Positions 1-10,561 of a DNA stretch of 64,000 nt are shown piece after piece (position 1 is the first letter of the stretch; each line of letters starts with the position of its first letter). This DNA comes from Tuctoria greenei (lineage: Eukaryota > Streptophyta > Magnoliopsida > Poales > Poaceae): contig JAYESD010000012.1 in NCBI GenBank assembly GCA_036927565.1, positions 4,340,001 through 4,404,000 of the forward strand, in the 5' to 3' direction. The translations under genes were made by a program, and so were the position numbers. The notes under the pieces are model-generated. The model was not told the origin of the DNA. It made no database searches and saw only the letters and a program-made list of their open reading frames with translations.

Positions 1-133
1 TCAAGTTAAATGTTGCTTGAACTACCCGGACCCTCTCGGAGGGGTCCGGATGTTCTCTCGGAGGACCTACCTGACTCTGTGTATAGACTCTATAACTTAC
101 ATTGTGTGTAATTACAGACTCACCTCTATGAAA

Positions 134-1344
134 CTAAGCATAAAACTTACGGAGGTGCTCGATGTTCCAAGTATTGAGAAGCGGAGTCTCATCCTCAGTT
201 GTCAAGCGAACGCATCCGGGACGGGATACTTTGATCACTCGGAAGGGACCTTCCCAGCTGGGGGAAAGTTTGTTCATCCCTTCACGAGTCAGTATTCTCC
301 GCAGCACCAAATCGCCTTCCTCAAGCTGTTGGTTGAGCACATGCCTTTGATGATAGCGCCAGAGCGCTTGGCGATAACTTGCATTTCGAAGAGCTTATTG
401 GAACCTTCCCTCGTCGACGAGGTCAAGGCCTTCATGTCTGAGCTGGTCCTGTGCGGCTTCGTCGAAAATCCGAACTCGGAGTGACCCCATGGTGATTTCT
501 GGAGGAAATAGTGCTTTAGCTCCTTACACCAGGAAAAAAGGAGTCTCTCGAGTTGACCGGTTAGGTGTTGTCCTGCTCGCCCACAGTGCGGACGGAAGCT
601 CCTCTATCCAGTTGGCTCTGTGTTTCTTCAGACGCTCATAAGTGCGCGGCTTGAGTCCTTTCAATATTTCTTCATTTGCTCTCTCGGCTTGGCCATTACT
701 TGTCGGGTGAGCTACTGATGCGTAGCTGACTTGTATGTCGAGGTCTTTGTAATACTCTTGGAATGTTGCACTTGTGAATTGGGTTCCATTGTCAGTGATG
801 ACTCTATTCGGAACTCCAAATCTGCAGACTATGGACTTCAAGAACTTAATAATTGATTGCTTATTGATGGTGACAACTGGAGTAGCTTCCGACCATTTGG
901 TGAACTTGTCGATAGCGACATACACGAACCTGTGACCTCCGATAGCTTTTGGAAAAGGTCCCAAAATGTCCATACCCCACATAGCAAATGGCCATGTAGG
1001 AGGTATCATTTGTAGCGACTAAGCTGGTGTGTGAATTTGTTTTCCGTGGAATTGACACGCTTCACACTTTTCACCAACTGAACTGCATCTTTGAGTGTTG
1101 TAGGCCAGTAGAAACCATGCCGAAAGGCTTTACCAACCAGCGTACGGGAGGACGCATTGTTCCCGCACTCGCCTCCATGGATCTCCGTGAGGAGCTCACA
1201 GTCTTCTTCCCATGCAATGCACTGCATTAGGATGTCGTTGGCACCGCACCGATAGAGATCCCCTTCTACCAGTGTGTATCTTTTAGCCAATCTGACGATC
1301 CGGTCAACAGATACACCGTCTTTAGGAAGGATGTTGTCTTTCAA
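134..1344 (-). pseudogene. G1 integrase (broken)
   Basis: The integrase inserts the cDNA into host DNA. Three pieces are visible. At 1344-1006 is the N-terminal zinc-finger region, in which the two Cys of the HHCC finger are not recognisable. At 1009-524 is the catalytic core, which keeps Asp in the MDILGPF context, Asp in ITDNGTQF and Glu in SNGQAERANE. At 340-134 is the C-terminal part ending in WNIEHLRKFYA. The pieces lie in different frames, and the finger piece ends with degenerate sequence where the core should follow. It belongs to element G1; the start is not definable because integrase is normally cut from a polyprotein. Confidence 0.85.
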
Positions 1345-1484
1345 GTAGCTTCAGATCTCTGAGATCCATGCATCAGAGCTAACTTGAGCTTCTGAGTCTT
1401 GTGTGCTAGGTTGCTCGGAGCTTCCCTTAGCACCTACGACCCTTGGTGGACATCATGGTAACAGGGCCACTAGGACTGCCAGTT

Positions 1485-2193
1485 TCAAGGTGCCGGTCTC
1501 GCTCCCTTCGCTCGGTTCGGCATGCTTAGTGGTTGGTCTTGATAATCTATAGATAAAAACTCCGTCGAGAGCTGGAGCTCCAATTGAAGCCTTCGTTGAG
1601 AGTTTGTCAGCTTCAACGTTGTTGAGACGCTGGACATGGCAGAGGTCCAGGATGTGAAAGTCCTTCTAGAGCTTCTGGACTTCAAGGAGATAAGTAGCGA
1701 GTTGAGGGTGGTTGCAGCTGCATTCACCTTTCACTTGCTTGATAATGAGCTATGAATCACCCTTCACCAGCATCTTCTTGACGCCATATGAAAGCGCCAC
1801 CTTGAGCTTGTAGATGAGAGCTTCATACTCCGCCATTTTGTTGGTCGCCTTGAAATCGAGGTGCACCATATATTTGACCTTCTCCCCGGTCAGAGCGAGG
1901 AGAAGTATTCCAGCTCCGGTCCCTTGCTTCTGCACCGAGCCGTCGAAGTAGAGGGTTGAGTGAGGCTCAGTGAAGACCGGGACCTTGGGTTCCGACTTCT
2001 ACTCACTGGGGCCCCCAGGATTTGATGGAGAAGGTGTCCACTCCACCAAGAAATCAGCTAAGGCTTGACTCTTGATAGCTTGTCGCGGTAGGAATTCAAG
2101 ATCGAACTCTATCAGCTCCGCTGCCCATTTGGCGATGTTCCCGGTAGAGTTGGGGTTGTGCAGTATAGCATGTAGTGGGTAGGAGGTTACCAC
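1485..2193 (-). pseudogene. G1 RNase H domain (broken)
   Basis: RNase H degrades the RNA strand during reverse transcription. The stretch 2193-1999 encodes the usual end of the Gypsy RT/RNase H connection (AAELIEFDLEFLPRQAIKSQALADFLVEW). The stretch 1935-1750 encodes the RNase H core with ATNKMAEYEALIYKLKVAL, containing the conserved Asn-Met-Ala-Glu-Tyr-Glu-Ala segment, and ends in VKGDS before a stop. At 1727-1485 the coding signal has decayed. It lies between RT and integrase, as expected for Ty3/Gypsy. Confidence 0.8.
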
Positions 2194-2332
2194 TGATATC
2201 TTGTGGGCTTGGAAGTAATGATGTAGCTTCCTTGAGGCAATAAGAACTGCGTAAAACAGCTTATGTACCTCAATGTATCGAGTCTTGGTGCTAGGAGTAG
2301 TTCACTGATGAAGTACACTGGTCGCTGGACAG

Positions 2333-2619
2333 TCCGGACCCTCCCGGAGGGGCCCAGAGCTTCTTCTTCATCAACCTTGACCCTCCCGGAGGGGTCCGGA
2401 CCTTCTTGTTGAGCTTCCCACCCTCTCGGAGGGGTCCAAAACTTCTTCATGTTCAACCCGGGCCCTCCCGGAGGGGTTCGGGTCTTTTTGATCAGCCATG
2501 TGAACTCCCTCAGATGAGAGAGGTTGATCCTCTTGCATTTCGCCTTGATGATCTGTGCCTGGGGGCTTGGACCCACACTCGCCATCAGGTAGCTCTGGAC
2601 CCTCCCGGAGGGGTCTGGG
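2333..2619. repeat. Dispersed palindrome array (GGACCCTCCCGGAGGGGTCC) in G1 pol
   Basis: Five copies of a near-perfect palindrome built on GACCCTCCCGGAGGGGTC start at about 2333, 2381, 2419, 2459 and 2596. A sixth copy lies at 28-50, downstream of integrase. On the - strand they encode repeated DPSGRV / LGPSGRV / PLREG words, placed between the end of RT and RNase H where Gypsy elements normally have a short tether. The copies differ at one or two bases. Confidence 0.85.
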
Positions 2620-3627
2620 CTCTTGAACTGGAGATGGCTCTAGTCTTTCTGCGACCAAGACCATGCTAACAACCTTCGTAGTTGCCGAAATATAAAGCAA
2701 AAGAAGCTCACCAGGGTTCGGAGCTACCAGGCTTGGTAATGCGGTGAGGAGCTGCTTGAGCTCTTGGAACGCCTTTTCTGCTTCTTCGGACCAATTAAAA
2801 GGTCCGGGCTTCCTCAAGAGCTTGAATAAGGGTAGTGCCCGCTCAGCCAGTCTTGAGATGAACTGGTTGAGCGCAGCTAGACATCCAATTAGCTTCTGGA
2901 CATACTCGATGCGAGCTGGAGGCCGTAAGTCTTCTAAATCCTTGATCTTCGCCGGGTTTGCCTCAATTCCTCGGTGAGTCACCAAGAATCCAAGGAGCTT
3001 CCCGGAGCTAACCCCGAAGACACATTTGTCCGGGTTCAGCTTGGTACGCGTGATGCGCAACTTTTCGAAGACGGCTTGCAGGTTGTTAAGGAGTGACTCC
3101 TTGTTCTTGATCTTGATGATGATGTCATCAACGTACACCTCCACCACGTCCCTGATATGCTCTCCAAAGGTTTTGTGCATAACTCACACAAAAGTTGAAG
3201 CAACATTTTTAAGACCAAAAGGCATGATAGTATAGCAATACAATCCATCTACTGTTATGAAGGCAGTATGCTCTTCATCTTCCCTAGACATTTGGATTTG
3301 ATGGTAACCAGAATATGCATCTAGGAAACACAATAGCTCACACCCTGAGGTGGATTCCACTATCTGATCTATTCTAGGTAGTTGAAATGGATCTTTTGGA
3401 CATGACTTATTCAAGTTGGTGTAGTCTATACACATCCGAAGCTTCCTGCCGACCTTGGGTACAACAACTGGGTTTGCCAGCCATCTTGGATGATGAACCT
3501 CCCGGATGAAATCAGCTTTGAGCAGCTTCTTGATCTCTTGTGAGATGAAGTTTTGCTGCTCGACTGATTGCTTCTGGGGCTTTTGGTGTACTGACCGCGT
3601 CGGGATAAATCTTCTGGATGTGCTCAA
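2371..3627 (-). pseudogene. G1 reverse transcriptase (broken)
   Basis: The RT copies element RNA into DNA. The part at 3627-3184 contains the fingers and palm start (LLKADFIREVHHPRWLANPVVVPK, MCIDYTNLNKSCPKDPFQLPRID, CFLDAYSGYHQIQM, PFGLKNVASTFV). The part at 3180-2371 continues with the catalytic YVDDIIIK motif and the thumb (GFLVTHRGIEANPAKIKDLEDL). The break between them is a stop next to the Met-His-Lys of the second part. Beyond about 2620 the frame runs into the DPSGRV palindrome insert. The motif set is of Ty3/Gypsy type. Confidence 0.9.
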
Positions 3628-4036
3628 TCACCTTCCTAGGGATCCTAGGAATTTGTGACGGTTGCCAAGAAAACACGTCAACATTCGCTCGGAGTAAAGT
3701 GATGAGCGAGAGTTCCTATTTTTTGTCCAGACCTCCCGATATACGGGTAGTCTGGGCAGCATCGGAACTAATTTGAATGATTTTGATGGGAATGGTGTCG
3801 TCTCTTGGCTGCACATGTGGTGCAGAGGTCGAGCCTCGGTGACGAGTGTTCGGAGGTTGAGCAGCTAGCTCCTTATCGGATGCTCCCTTCTGCGCCGTGG
3901 CAAGCGCGTGGAGTTCTTCCAACGCAGTGACTCCCGCAGTGCGATCTCCGCAGATCCGGAGAATGCCCGAAGGTGTCGCCATCTTTAGTGAGCTGCGGCC
4001 ATGAACCTATACAGGGCAGGTCTGCCTAGGATGGCA

Positions 4037-4258
4037 TTAAAAGGCAAGCTGATGTGTGCGACATCGAAGACCAGCTTCGATCCTGTATTTCTCCTGGGTC
4101 CCAAAGGTCACTGGGAGTGTAATGGATCTGAGAGGGCTGATGGCCCCCGGTCCTACTCTGGAGAAAGGATGTGAGGGGGGAAGGTCCGAGAGTCGGAGTT
4201 GGATCTTCACGAACGCTTCATAGCTCAAGAGGTTGAGCGCCGCCCCTCCATCTACCAA
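4037..4258 (-). pseudogene. G1 aspartic protease fragment
   Basis: The reading frame starts MVDGGAALNLLSYEAF, matching the Gypsy retropepsin active-site region DGGSSLNIL, although the canonical Asp-Ser/Thr-Gly is here Asp-Gly-Gly, as in several grass Gypsy elements. About 70 residues follow with the typical PLRSITLPVTFGT strand. It lies between gag and RT. The frame closes before the domain ends. Around 3628-3982 only weak coding remains. Confidence 0.7.
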
Positions 4259-4462
4259 GACCTAGTAGAGTTGGACGTTGTTGATGGTTGGAGACACCAT
4301 CAATGGCAGTTGGCCGGATCTGATCATATTCCTGGGGCAGTCTATAGCACTGAAAGTGATGGGAGTGTCCATCCACTTTCGATGTGGTTCTGCCTTGGCG
4401 GTAGGAGCTACGGCAGCCATCTCCCGCCGCATAGTCTTGAGGACGCGGTGAGAGGTGATATC

Positions 4463-5930
4463 CTAGGAAACCCCATATATTGTGTTGAGTTTCTTCCGAT
4501 GCTCATTGTTGGAGACGTCAGAATCATCATCGATTGTATTGTACACAACCTTCAGGACCTTCTTGAGGTCCTGGAAGCCTAGCTCTGTATCAGCCGGAGT
4601 TTCGTCAACTTTTTGTTTTCCTTCCAACTGACAGAAAGGAGCTTCTTCCCGGCGCTTGTTGTAGTGCTCGACAAGGTTTTGGACCTCCCGATAATCTTCT
4701 AGATTGTGTTTGTCTATTTTGTGGATCGGACACCATATCTTTAGACCGACACCAACTTCTGATGAAGGTCGAGATCGCTTTTTGGGGCATGTATCGGCCA
4801 ACGGCTTCTTCTTGCCGTTGGACTTTTTCTTCTTTTTTCCACTACCGGAGGTAGTGGTTTGAACATTGGAGGATTTTTTGTTAGCCTACGGAGCTGGCTT
4901 GGAGTGCATTTCACAAACCTCCGCAGCCTGGGCACACTTGTCAGCCAGGCTGAAGAGTTCCGAGATGCTAGTGACCTCTTTCGTCGCTAGCTTCTCCAGC
5001 ATCTTCTTGTCTCTGACACCCTGTCTGAATGCCACAATGACAGAAGCGTTGGATATAGAAGGGATTGTATTCTGTACTTGGGAAAACCGCTGGATTTAGG
5101 ATCGCAGTGACTCTCCTAATTTTTGTTGTACAGCGAACAGGTCCAATTCTGTGCTCGGTCGAGTGTAGGAACTGCCAAAGTTGGCGGTGAACTGGTTGCA
5201 TAGCTCCACCCAACTATTGATGGAGTCAGGCGGAAGACTGATGAAACAGGATCTGGCTGTCCCAGTCAGAGCCACAAGAAAGTAGTTGGCCATCACGACC
5301 TCATTGCCACCCGCCGCGAGAATGGTGGTGGAGTAGATTTGGAGGAATTCGACAGGGTTGATAGTCCCGTCGTATTTCTCCGGCAGATGAGGCTAGAACT
5401 TTTGCGGCTATCAAACCATGCGTAGATGCATGGCCAGGGCTGAACAGGCGCCCCCTACTCCAAAAGGAGAAGGGTTTTCTCGAGCCTCTCACCTCTCGCG
5501 AGCACGCTCGATATGGACACAACCGTATTGTTTTCTGTAGCTGCGGTCAAGCTCCGACCGCAGATTATGCGTCGAGAGTCTCGATGCGGTGTGAGTGCGA
5601 CATGCCTCGGAGGGCAGCGAAGTCACTTGCTGAGACATAGCACGTCTCTAGTGCTATGAAACTTGCGGACCAAGTCTTCCAGACAAGATCCGATGCTGAG
5701 AAGGTTCCTGCCCTGAAGGGGGAGGACCTTAGTTGCTGAGGCCATCGGCTGCGGCTACAACCAGATGTTCCACATCAGCACGCCATTGCTTCATCGCACC
5801 TTGAGGTGCTCATGGCGGCGGTGGGCGTTGGAGAAGAGTATGTGCAGCAATTAGTGCGTTCTCAGGGTGTTGTGCGTCGATGCAGTTACTGACGCAAGGA
5901 CTCCATCCTGCTGTTCGACATTGTTAGCCA
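4463..5930 (-). pseudogene. G1 gag region (broken)
   Basis: Gag forms the virus-like particle. At 5296-5096 the sequence ANYFLVALTGTARSCFISLPPDSINSWVELCNQFTANF is the plant retrotransposon gag core. At 4801-4463 is the C-terminal part with CPIHKIDKHNLEDYREVQNLVEHYNKRREE, typical of Gypsy gag before the protease. Several frames are needed to read it. The N-terminal part (about 5930-5530) is too decayed to outline. Confidence 0.75.
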
Positions 5931-6096
5931 GAGCAGGTGGTGGTGGTGGTATGATTCTCGCCGGAACAACAGCACCCGCTGGCTGTTGCACATTGGAGGG
6001 GTTCCCTCCTGTAGGTTGCTCAGCGTTGTCGTTGGACAATCCTACGACAGAGTTCACCATCTTGAAATCTCAAGGGCCCCTAACTGGCGCGCCAAA

Positions 6097-6939
6097 TGTC
6101 GAAGTGTGCAATCGACACTTCCCCTAGTACTACTAGATCGTAGCCTGCAGAGGTTCGTGATTGGTTGGGACGCGCGTGAGATTACGAATAAGACAGTGAC
6201 ACAAGGGATTTTACGTGGTTCGGGCCGCCTAAGCGTAACGCACTACTCCACGAGATGTGTGTTGTATGTTTGAATATATGATGCTTGTGAGCGTGCGAGC
6301 TTAGTTGTCCTCTGTAGCATGTGGTGCAGCCCTTTTATAGTCTAAGGGCTGGTCGTTACATTGTCAGCCTGACCCGACGTGTGGCCCTGGTGGTAGTTAA
6401 TTGCCTAATACATGATTTGTGAATATTAAGCACAATTAACAGTGTAATAACGCGCAATAATGGTGTTGTTACCGTTGTTAAGGGTCATGTGATCGTGTGT
6501 CATTAATATGACATTAATGACATGCAATCAGGTCTTGTAACCATAGCTTTAATTGTCCCTTGAATATCTGCGCCGTTGGAGATCCGCCAGTCTCCTCGTT
6601 GTTGTCTCAGGTCCGGAGGCTTGACACGTAGCGGCTTCGGAGCTTCCCATCGTGGGGAGGCAGGTCCGGAGCCACTATACACGTGGTAGCACCGGATCTT
6701 CCCTCTACTGGGGGTTAGGTTCGGGGTCACTGGACACGTGGCAAGACCGGAGCTTCCCTATGAAGGGAGTTAGGTCTAGCCTTGTGTTACACGTGACAAT
6801 GCCGGAGCTATCCAAACAAGGGATGCAGGTCCAGTGTTGTGTAACACGTGCATCCTTAAGAGGTCTTCAACTCGGACGGGTGGAACTCCTTAGAGTTTCT
6901 TGCGGTATCATGGGGTACCCAGTACGCAGGGTACCGACA
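6097..6939 (-). repeat. 5' LTR of G1 (843 bp)
   Basis: On the - strand it starts TGTCGGTACCCTGCG at 6939 and ends ...CTTCGACA at 6097, the TG...CA rule of LTRs. The boundaries are supported by the related solo LTR at 47816-48692, which starts TGTCGGTACCCTGCG on the same strand and shares the block TTTTACGTGGTTCGGGCCGCC. Several CACGTG-like sites occur around 6680-6850. Confidence 0.85.
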
Positions 6940-7289
6940 ACAATAGTGCCACCAGAAAGCATCTAGGCCCCCCATGAAGTACGGTTTCGGTGATTAATGA
7001 CAACCATTGAACTTTACTAATGAATTTGTGAATGCAAGGTTCCCATAATCACTCGGTAAAATGAAATGAATATGTCATTGGAGACCCATATACAATCAAC
7101 TTTTGAGATCAAATCAATGAGATAAAGATAAGAAGTGAAAGCTCTCATGTCCAAGTCACTCAACCATAAGTTGACAACATACAATGCTTGAAGATCATCA
7201 GAGAGGCTTGTGAAACAAATGTCTAAGAGGTCATCTGATCAAGACACAAAAGATTCACTCAAAACAACTCGAAGCAAACAAAATCAACT

Positions 7290-7662
7290 CACCGGATCAA
7301 CCGATGATTTCAGAAATGTACACATCGGTCGAGTTGGTTCAACTGAAGAAGAAGACCTCAGACAAATATACTCACCGGATCATCCGATGTGAATGGCTTA
7401 GTGACATTGGTCCATCAGTACAGTTTGCAATACCATTGGACCAAGTGAAGCACCGGATCATCCGATGTGCAGACTTACACACATCGGTCAATCACTCCAG
7501 TAAGCATCAAGATTAAGCAAATTCTGGAGGACGAGCCACCGGATCATCCGATGAGAAGATAGGGGCAACATCAGTCTAACAACGGTCATATCTGACACAA
7601 TGACGTCAGTCAAAGTAATTAGACCGATGATAACTAAAGGGGACACATTGGATCATCCGGTG
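7290..7662. promoter_or_regulatory. LTR palindrome array (CACCGGATCATCCGATG)
   Basis: Imperfect palindromes of the form CACCGGATCATCCGATG occur at about 7290, 7373, 7451, 7537 and 7646, with extra half sites (CATCGGT) between them. They end about 55 bp before the TATA box. Conserved LTR palindromes are a described feature of Sireviruses; a role as protein-binding sites is inferred. Confidence 0.8.
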
Positions 7663-7717
7663 TTCACAGTAAAGTTCTGCCAGCCTACTTTTCCAATGGC
7701 TATTTCGGGGAGGCTGG

Positions 7718-7727
7718 CTATAAATAC
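7718..7727 (+). promoter_or_regulatory. LTR TATA box of Sirevirus A
   Basis: CTATAAATAC lies in a GC-richer context. The same box is at the matching place in copy B (about 62345-62356 and 51644-51652, on the - strand), as expected for the element promoter. Confidence 0.75.
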
Positions 7728-8362
7728 CCCCTAACCCTGTCATTTCGTCAAGTCTTGATCACCAGAAGCTATCAACACATCCACAAGTGTTCAAGGCCAA
7801 GAGCAATCACTTCCACACCTTTTTGATCACCTCTACACCAAGGTTTAGGCTAGAACTAGCTAGAGAGAGAGCTTGTGTGCCACCATTCTGTGTGAGTGGA
7901 CTCTCTAGGTTAGTGTGAGAGCATCAAGGGAGTGCCCTTGGTGTTGTAACAGTGAGAAGACTTCCGGAGCTTGCCAAGGCGTGTGTGGAAGCCCGGAAGG
8001 TCGAAGTTGTACAAGGCTTGAGCTCCACCTTGCCAAAGGAGGCGAACGGAGAGGAATAGTGAAGACCCCTCGTCTTGGTGATGTGGGTGTGGCAAAACCC
8101 TTTGGTGGGTGCCACAACGTGGATGTAGGAAGATCTTAACGATCTTGTCGAACCACAGGATAAATCCTTGTCTCCTCGGGAGTTTGCATCCCTTCTCCTT
8201 CCCTTACTTTTATGCATTTTATATTCCGCAAAGTTTCTATCTACTAGAATGCATAGATAGTCGCGTAGGGATTGGGCTTTAGAAATTAAGTTTCATTGCT
8301 TAGATTTTTTCGAAGAAGAACCAATTCACCCCCCCCCCTCTTGGGCATTCGGTCCTTACAAT

Positions 8363-8374
8363 TGGTATCAGAGT
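8363..8374 (+). other. Primer-binding site (initiator tRNA-Met)
   Basis: TGGTATCAGAGT follows the LTR end after a 2-base gap. It complements the 3' end of plant initiator tRNA-Met with one change at the last base; copy B has TGGTATCAGAGC. This fixes the LTR/internal boundary. Confidence 0.9.
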
Positions 8375-8420
8375 AAGGTTGCTCATAGGATCATTCTAGC
8401 TTCACCGCTAGAGAGCTAAA

Positions 8421-10547
8421 ATGGCCAAGGTTGGGGGTTCGGTTCCTATCTTCGAGGGCAAGAACTTTGCCTATTGGAAAGCATGCATGTGCGCTTACCT
8501 TGAGGCTATTGCTCCTGAAGTTTGGGAAGCGACCCACGCGGGGTTTGGAGAACATAATTATGTTGGTGATCAACTAAAATGGGATGCTAAAGCTACGAAC
8601 GCAATCTATGAATGTATTAGTCAAGATGTATTTTCTAGGATTGCTAGCAAGGAAAAGGCTTGTGAAATTTGGGCTTGCTTAATTGAGATTCATGAGGGCT
8701 CTTCTCGTGTCAAGGAATTAAAATATCACATGCTTAAAGCCAAATATGATGAATTTAAAATGCTTCCTCATGAAAATGTCAATGAAATGTTCTCTCGCTT
8801 GAATGTGCTTATTGAAGAAATCAATGCTCTTGACATTGCTTCTCTTGGCAAGGGACTCATCAACCGCAAGATCCTCATGCTCCTTCCCAAGCCAAAGTAC
8901 AACATCATCAACTCCATGCTCCAAAAAGAGTCACTTGACCACATTGAAGTTTCGGAGCTAATTGGAGAAATACACGCTCATGAGATGAGTGTACTTGGGA
9001 TGATGGAGCAATCATCATCAAAGACAATTACTCTAAAGGCCTCCACCAAGAAAACAAGCCTCAAGAAGAAGAAGGTGGTTGAGCCTAGCTCAAGTGAAGA
9101 AGAACAAGCATCAAGTGAAGATGATGATGATGAGCTTGCATTAATGATGAGAAAGTTCTCACGCTTGAACTCCAAGATTACCAAGAAGGGGTACACCTTT
9201 GATCCCAAGAAGAAAGCGTTTCTACCAAGGAGAGATGATCGCAAGACTTGCTACAATTGTGGTGATCAAAGCCACATCTCCTATGATTGTCCAAAATCGG
9301 ACAAAAGAAGAGAGAACTACAAAGGCAAGCATCGCAAGCTTGAAGGAAGCGATGATGATGAAGAAGAAGCCAAACCAAAGCATAGATCCTTTGGTAAGAA
9401 GAAACATGACAAGGGCAAGAAGGCGAGGCTCTTCCCAAAGAAGAGAAATGGCCCACAAAAGGTGTTCATGTGTGAGGAAAATGAATGGGTCACCGACAAA
9501 GAAACAAGTGATGAAGAGAGTGAAGAGGAAGAAGAAAGCTTGGCCGACCTCGCCATCGCCAACAATGATGATGCACCTCTTCATCCACCGCCCATGTGCC
9601 TCACGGCGAAAGGTAACACCAAGGTATGTGATGACTCTAGCGATGATGAGCTTTCCCCCGATGATTTAACGTCTTTGATCAATGAATATCATGCTATCAT
9701 TAAGAGGGAAAAGAGTAAGGTTAAAGTACTTGAAGAAACTCGTGCTAAACTTGAGAGTGCTAACCTTGATTTGCTTGACAAGTATGAAAGCATACTCAAA
9801 GAGCATGACACGCTCAAATCCCATGTCAAGCAAATTGAGGAAGAAAAGACTAAAATCAAGATAGATAATCATGAACTTGACTTAGCACACCAAACACTCT
9901 TGGAAGAGCACAACAAGTTAATACAAGAACATCAAACACTTAACCTTGCTCATGAAATGCTTAATCAAGAGTTGAAAAATATGAAGAAGCAAACTCTTAA
10001 TGATAAGATATCCATTACTTCTCATGCCACTAATGCTTTGCACAAGCCTTTGCCTTTGAAAGCTAATGCCAGGGAGAAGGACTTGTTGGAAGAAATTGAG
10101 ATTCTCCGCACTAGTGTGGCTAGACTTTCAAAAGAAGAAGTCAAGCACAAGGAAATTCTCTTCCAACAAGCAAAGGCCTTCAACAAGAGAGGGCTTGGAT
10201 CCTTCCCGGTGCCTAACAAAGGAAAGGTGCCCTCACCGGAGCTAAGAACAAGCTTCATCAAGGAAGTTGGTTCTTATTGCCAACATTGTGAGGTCACCGG
10301 TCACCACACAATGGAGTGTCCTCTTCCTAACCGACCTTCTCCAAAATTGCCTACTAACTATAAATCTACTTTCAATGATCATTATTATCTCTTGAGTAAA
10401 GTACAAGGCAAGGTGAAGGCAAGATTCATTGGCAAAGACATGAAGGGCATGAAGGGGAAGCTCCCCAAGCAACTTTGGGTCCCAAAAACACTTGTATCAC
10501 ACATACAAGGACCTAAGTTGGCTTGGGTGCCTAAAGTCAAAAATTGA
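8421..10547 (+). CDS. Sirevirus A Gag (708 aa)
   Basis: Structural protein of the virus-like particle. The N-terminal 200 residues are of the Copia gag type (FEGKNFAYWKACMCAYLEAI, LKYHMLKAKYDEFKMLPHENVNEMFSRLN). A first zinc knuckle begins at Cys277 (CX2CX4HX4C). An acidic and Lys-rich stretch follows, then a long predicted coiled coil (about residues 410-560). A second CX2CX4HX4C knuckle starts at Cys620. The gag is long for Copia, as in Sireviruses. The frame is open throughout, while copy B has a stop early in gag. ATG 8421 lies 47 bases after the primer site and is the same in copy B. The ORF ends in TGA and pol is in another frame. Confidence 0.9.
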   Translation: MAKVGGSVPIFEGKNFAYWKACMCAYLEAIAPEVWEATHAGFGEHNYVGDQLKWDAKATNAIYECISQDVFSRIASKEKACEIWACLIEIHEGSSRVKELKYHMLKAKYDEFKMLPHENVNEMFSRLNVLIEEINALDIASLGKGLINRKILMLLPKPKYNIINSMLQKESLDHIEVSELIGEIHAHEMSVLGMMEQSSSKTITLKASTKKTSLKKKKVVEPSSSEEEQASSEDDDDELALMMRKFSRLNSKITKKGYTFDPKKKAFLPRRDDRKTCYNCGDQSHISYDCPKSDKRRENYKGKHRKLEGSDDDEEEAKPKHRSFGKKKHDKGKKARLFPKKRNGPQKVFMCEENEWVTDKETSDEESEEEEESLADLAIANNDDAPLHPPPMCLTAKGNTKVCDDSSDDELSPDDLTSLINEYHAIIKREKSKVKVLEETRAKLESANLDLLDKYESILKEHDTLKSHVKQIEEEKTKIKIDNHELDLAHQTLLEEHNKLIQEHQTLNLAHEMLNQELKNMKKQTLNDKISITSHATNALHKPLPLKANAREKDLLEEIEILRTSVARLSKEEVKHKEILFQQAKAFNKRGLGSFPVPNKGKVPSPELRTSFIKEVGSYCQHCEVTGHHTMECPLPNRPSPKLPTNYKSTFNDHYYLLSKVQGKVKARFIGKDMKGMKGKLPKQLWVPKTLVSHIQGPKLAWVPKVKN

Positions 10548-10561
10548 ATTCATGTGTGTAG

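Larger units (their letters stand above)
1..6939 (-). mobile_element. Ty3/Gypsy LTR retrotransposon G1, decayed, 3' end outside window
   Basis: Read on the - strand the order is 5' LTR (6939-6097), gag (about 5930-4463), aspartic protease (4258-4037), reverse transcriptase (3627-2371), RNase H (2193-1485) and integrase (1344-134). RT and RNase H lie before integrase, which is the Ty3/Gypsy order. Coding is split over several frames by stops and frameshifts, so the copy cannot make a polyprotein. Directly inside the LTR is TTTGGCGCGCCAGTTAGGGG on the - strand, a leader I associate with grass Gypsy elements; I could not assign a tRNA primer with confidence. No 3' LTR is present before base 1, so it should lie to the left of the window. 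A solo LTR of the same family is at 47816-48692. Confidence 0.9.
6954..8360 (+). repeat. 5' LTR of Sirevirus A (1407 bp)
   Basis: It matches the LTR of copy B in reverse complement along its whole length, from GAAAGCATCTAGGCCCCCCA to the end ...CATTCGGTCCTTACA, directly before the primer-binding site. It contains a palindrome array (7290-7662), a TATA box (7718-7727) and a CCCCCCCCC run near the 3' end at 8331-8339. Confidence 0.92.

Noticed and set aside
17..484. 155-codon + strand frame over the end of G1 pol
   Set aside because: It lies opposite recognisable - strand integrase C-terminus (134-340) and has no family features of its own.
7290..7662. CRISPR-like array in the Sirevirus LTR
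   Set aside because: The repeats are imperfect palindromes with uneven spacing in a plant retrotransposon LTR, and no cas genes are present.
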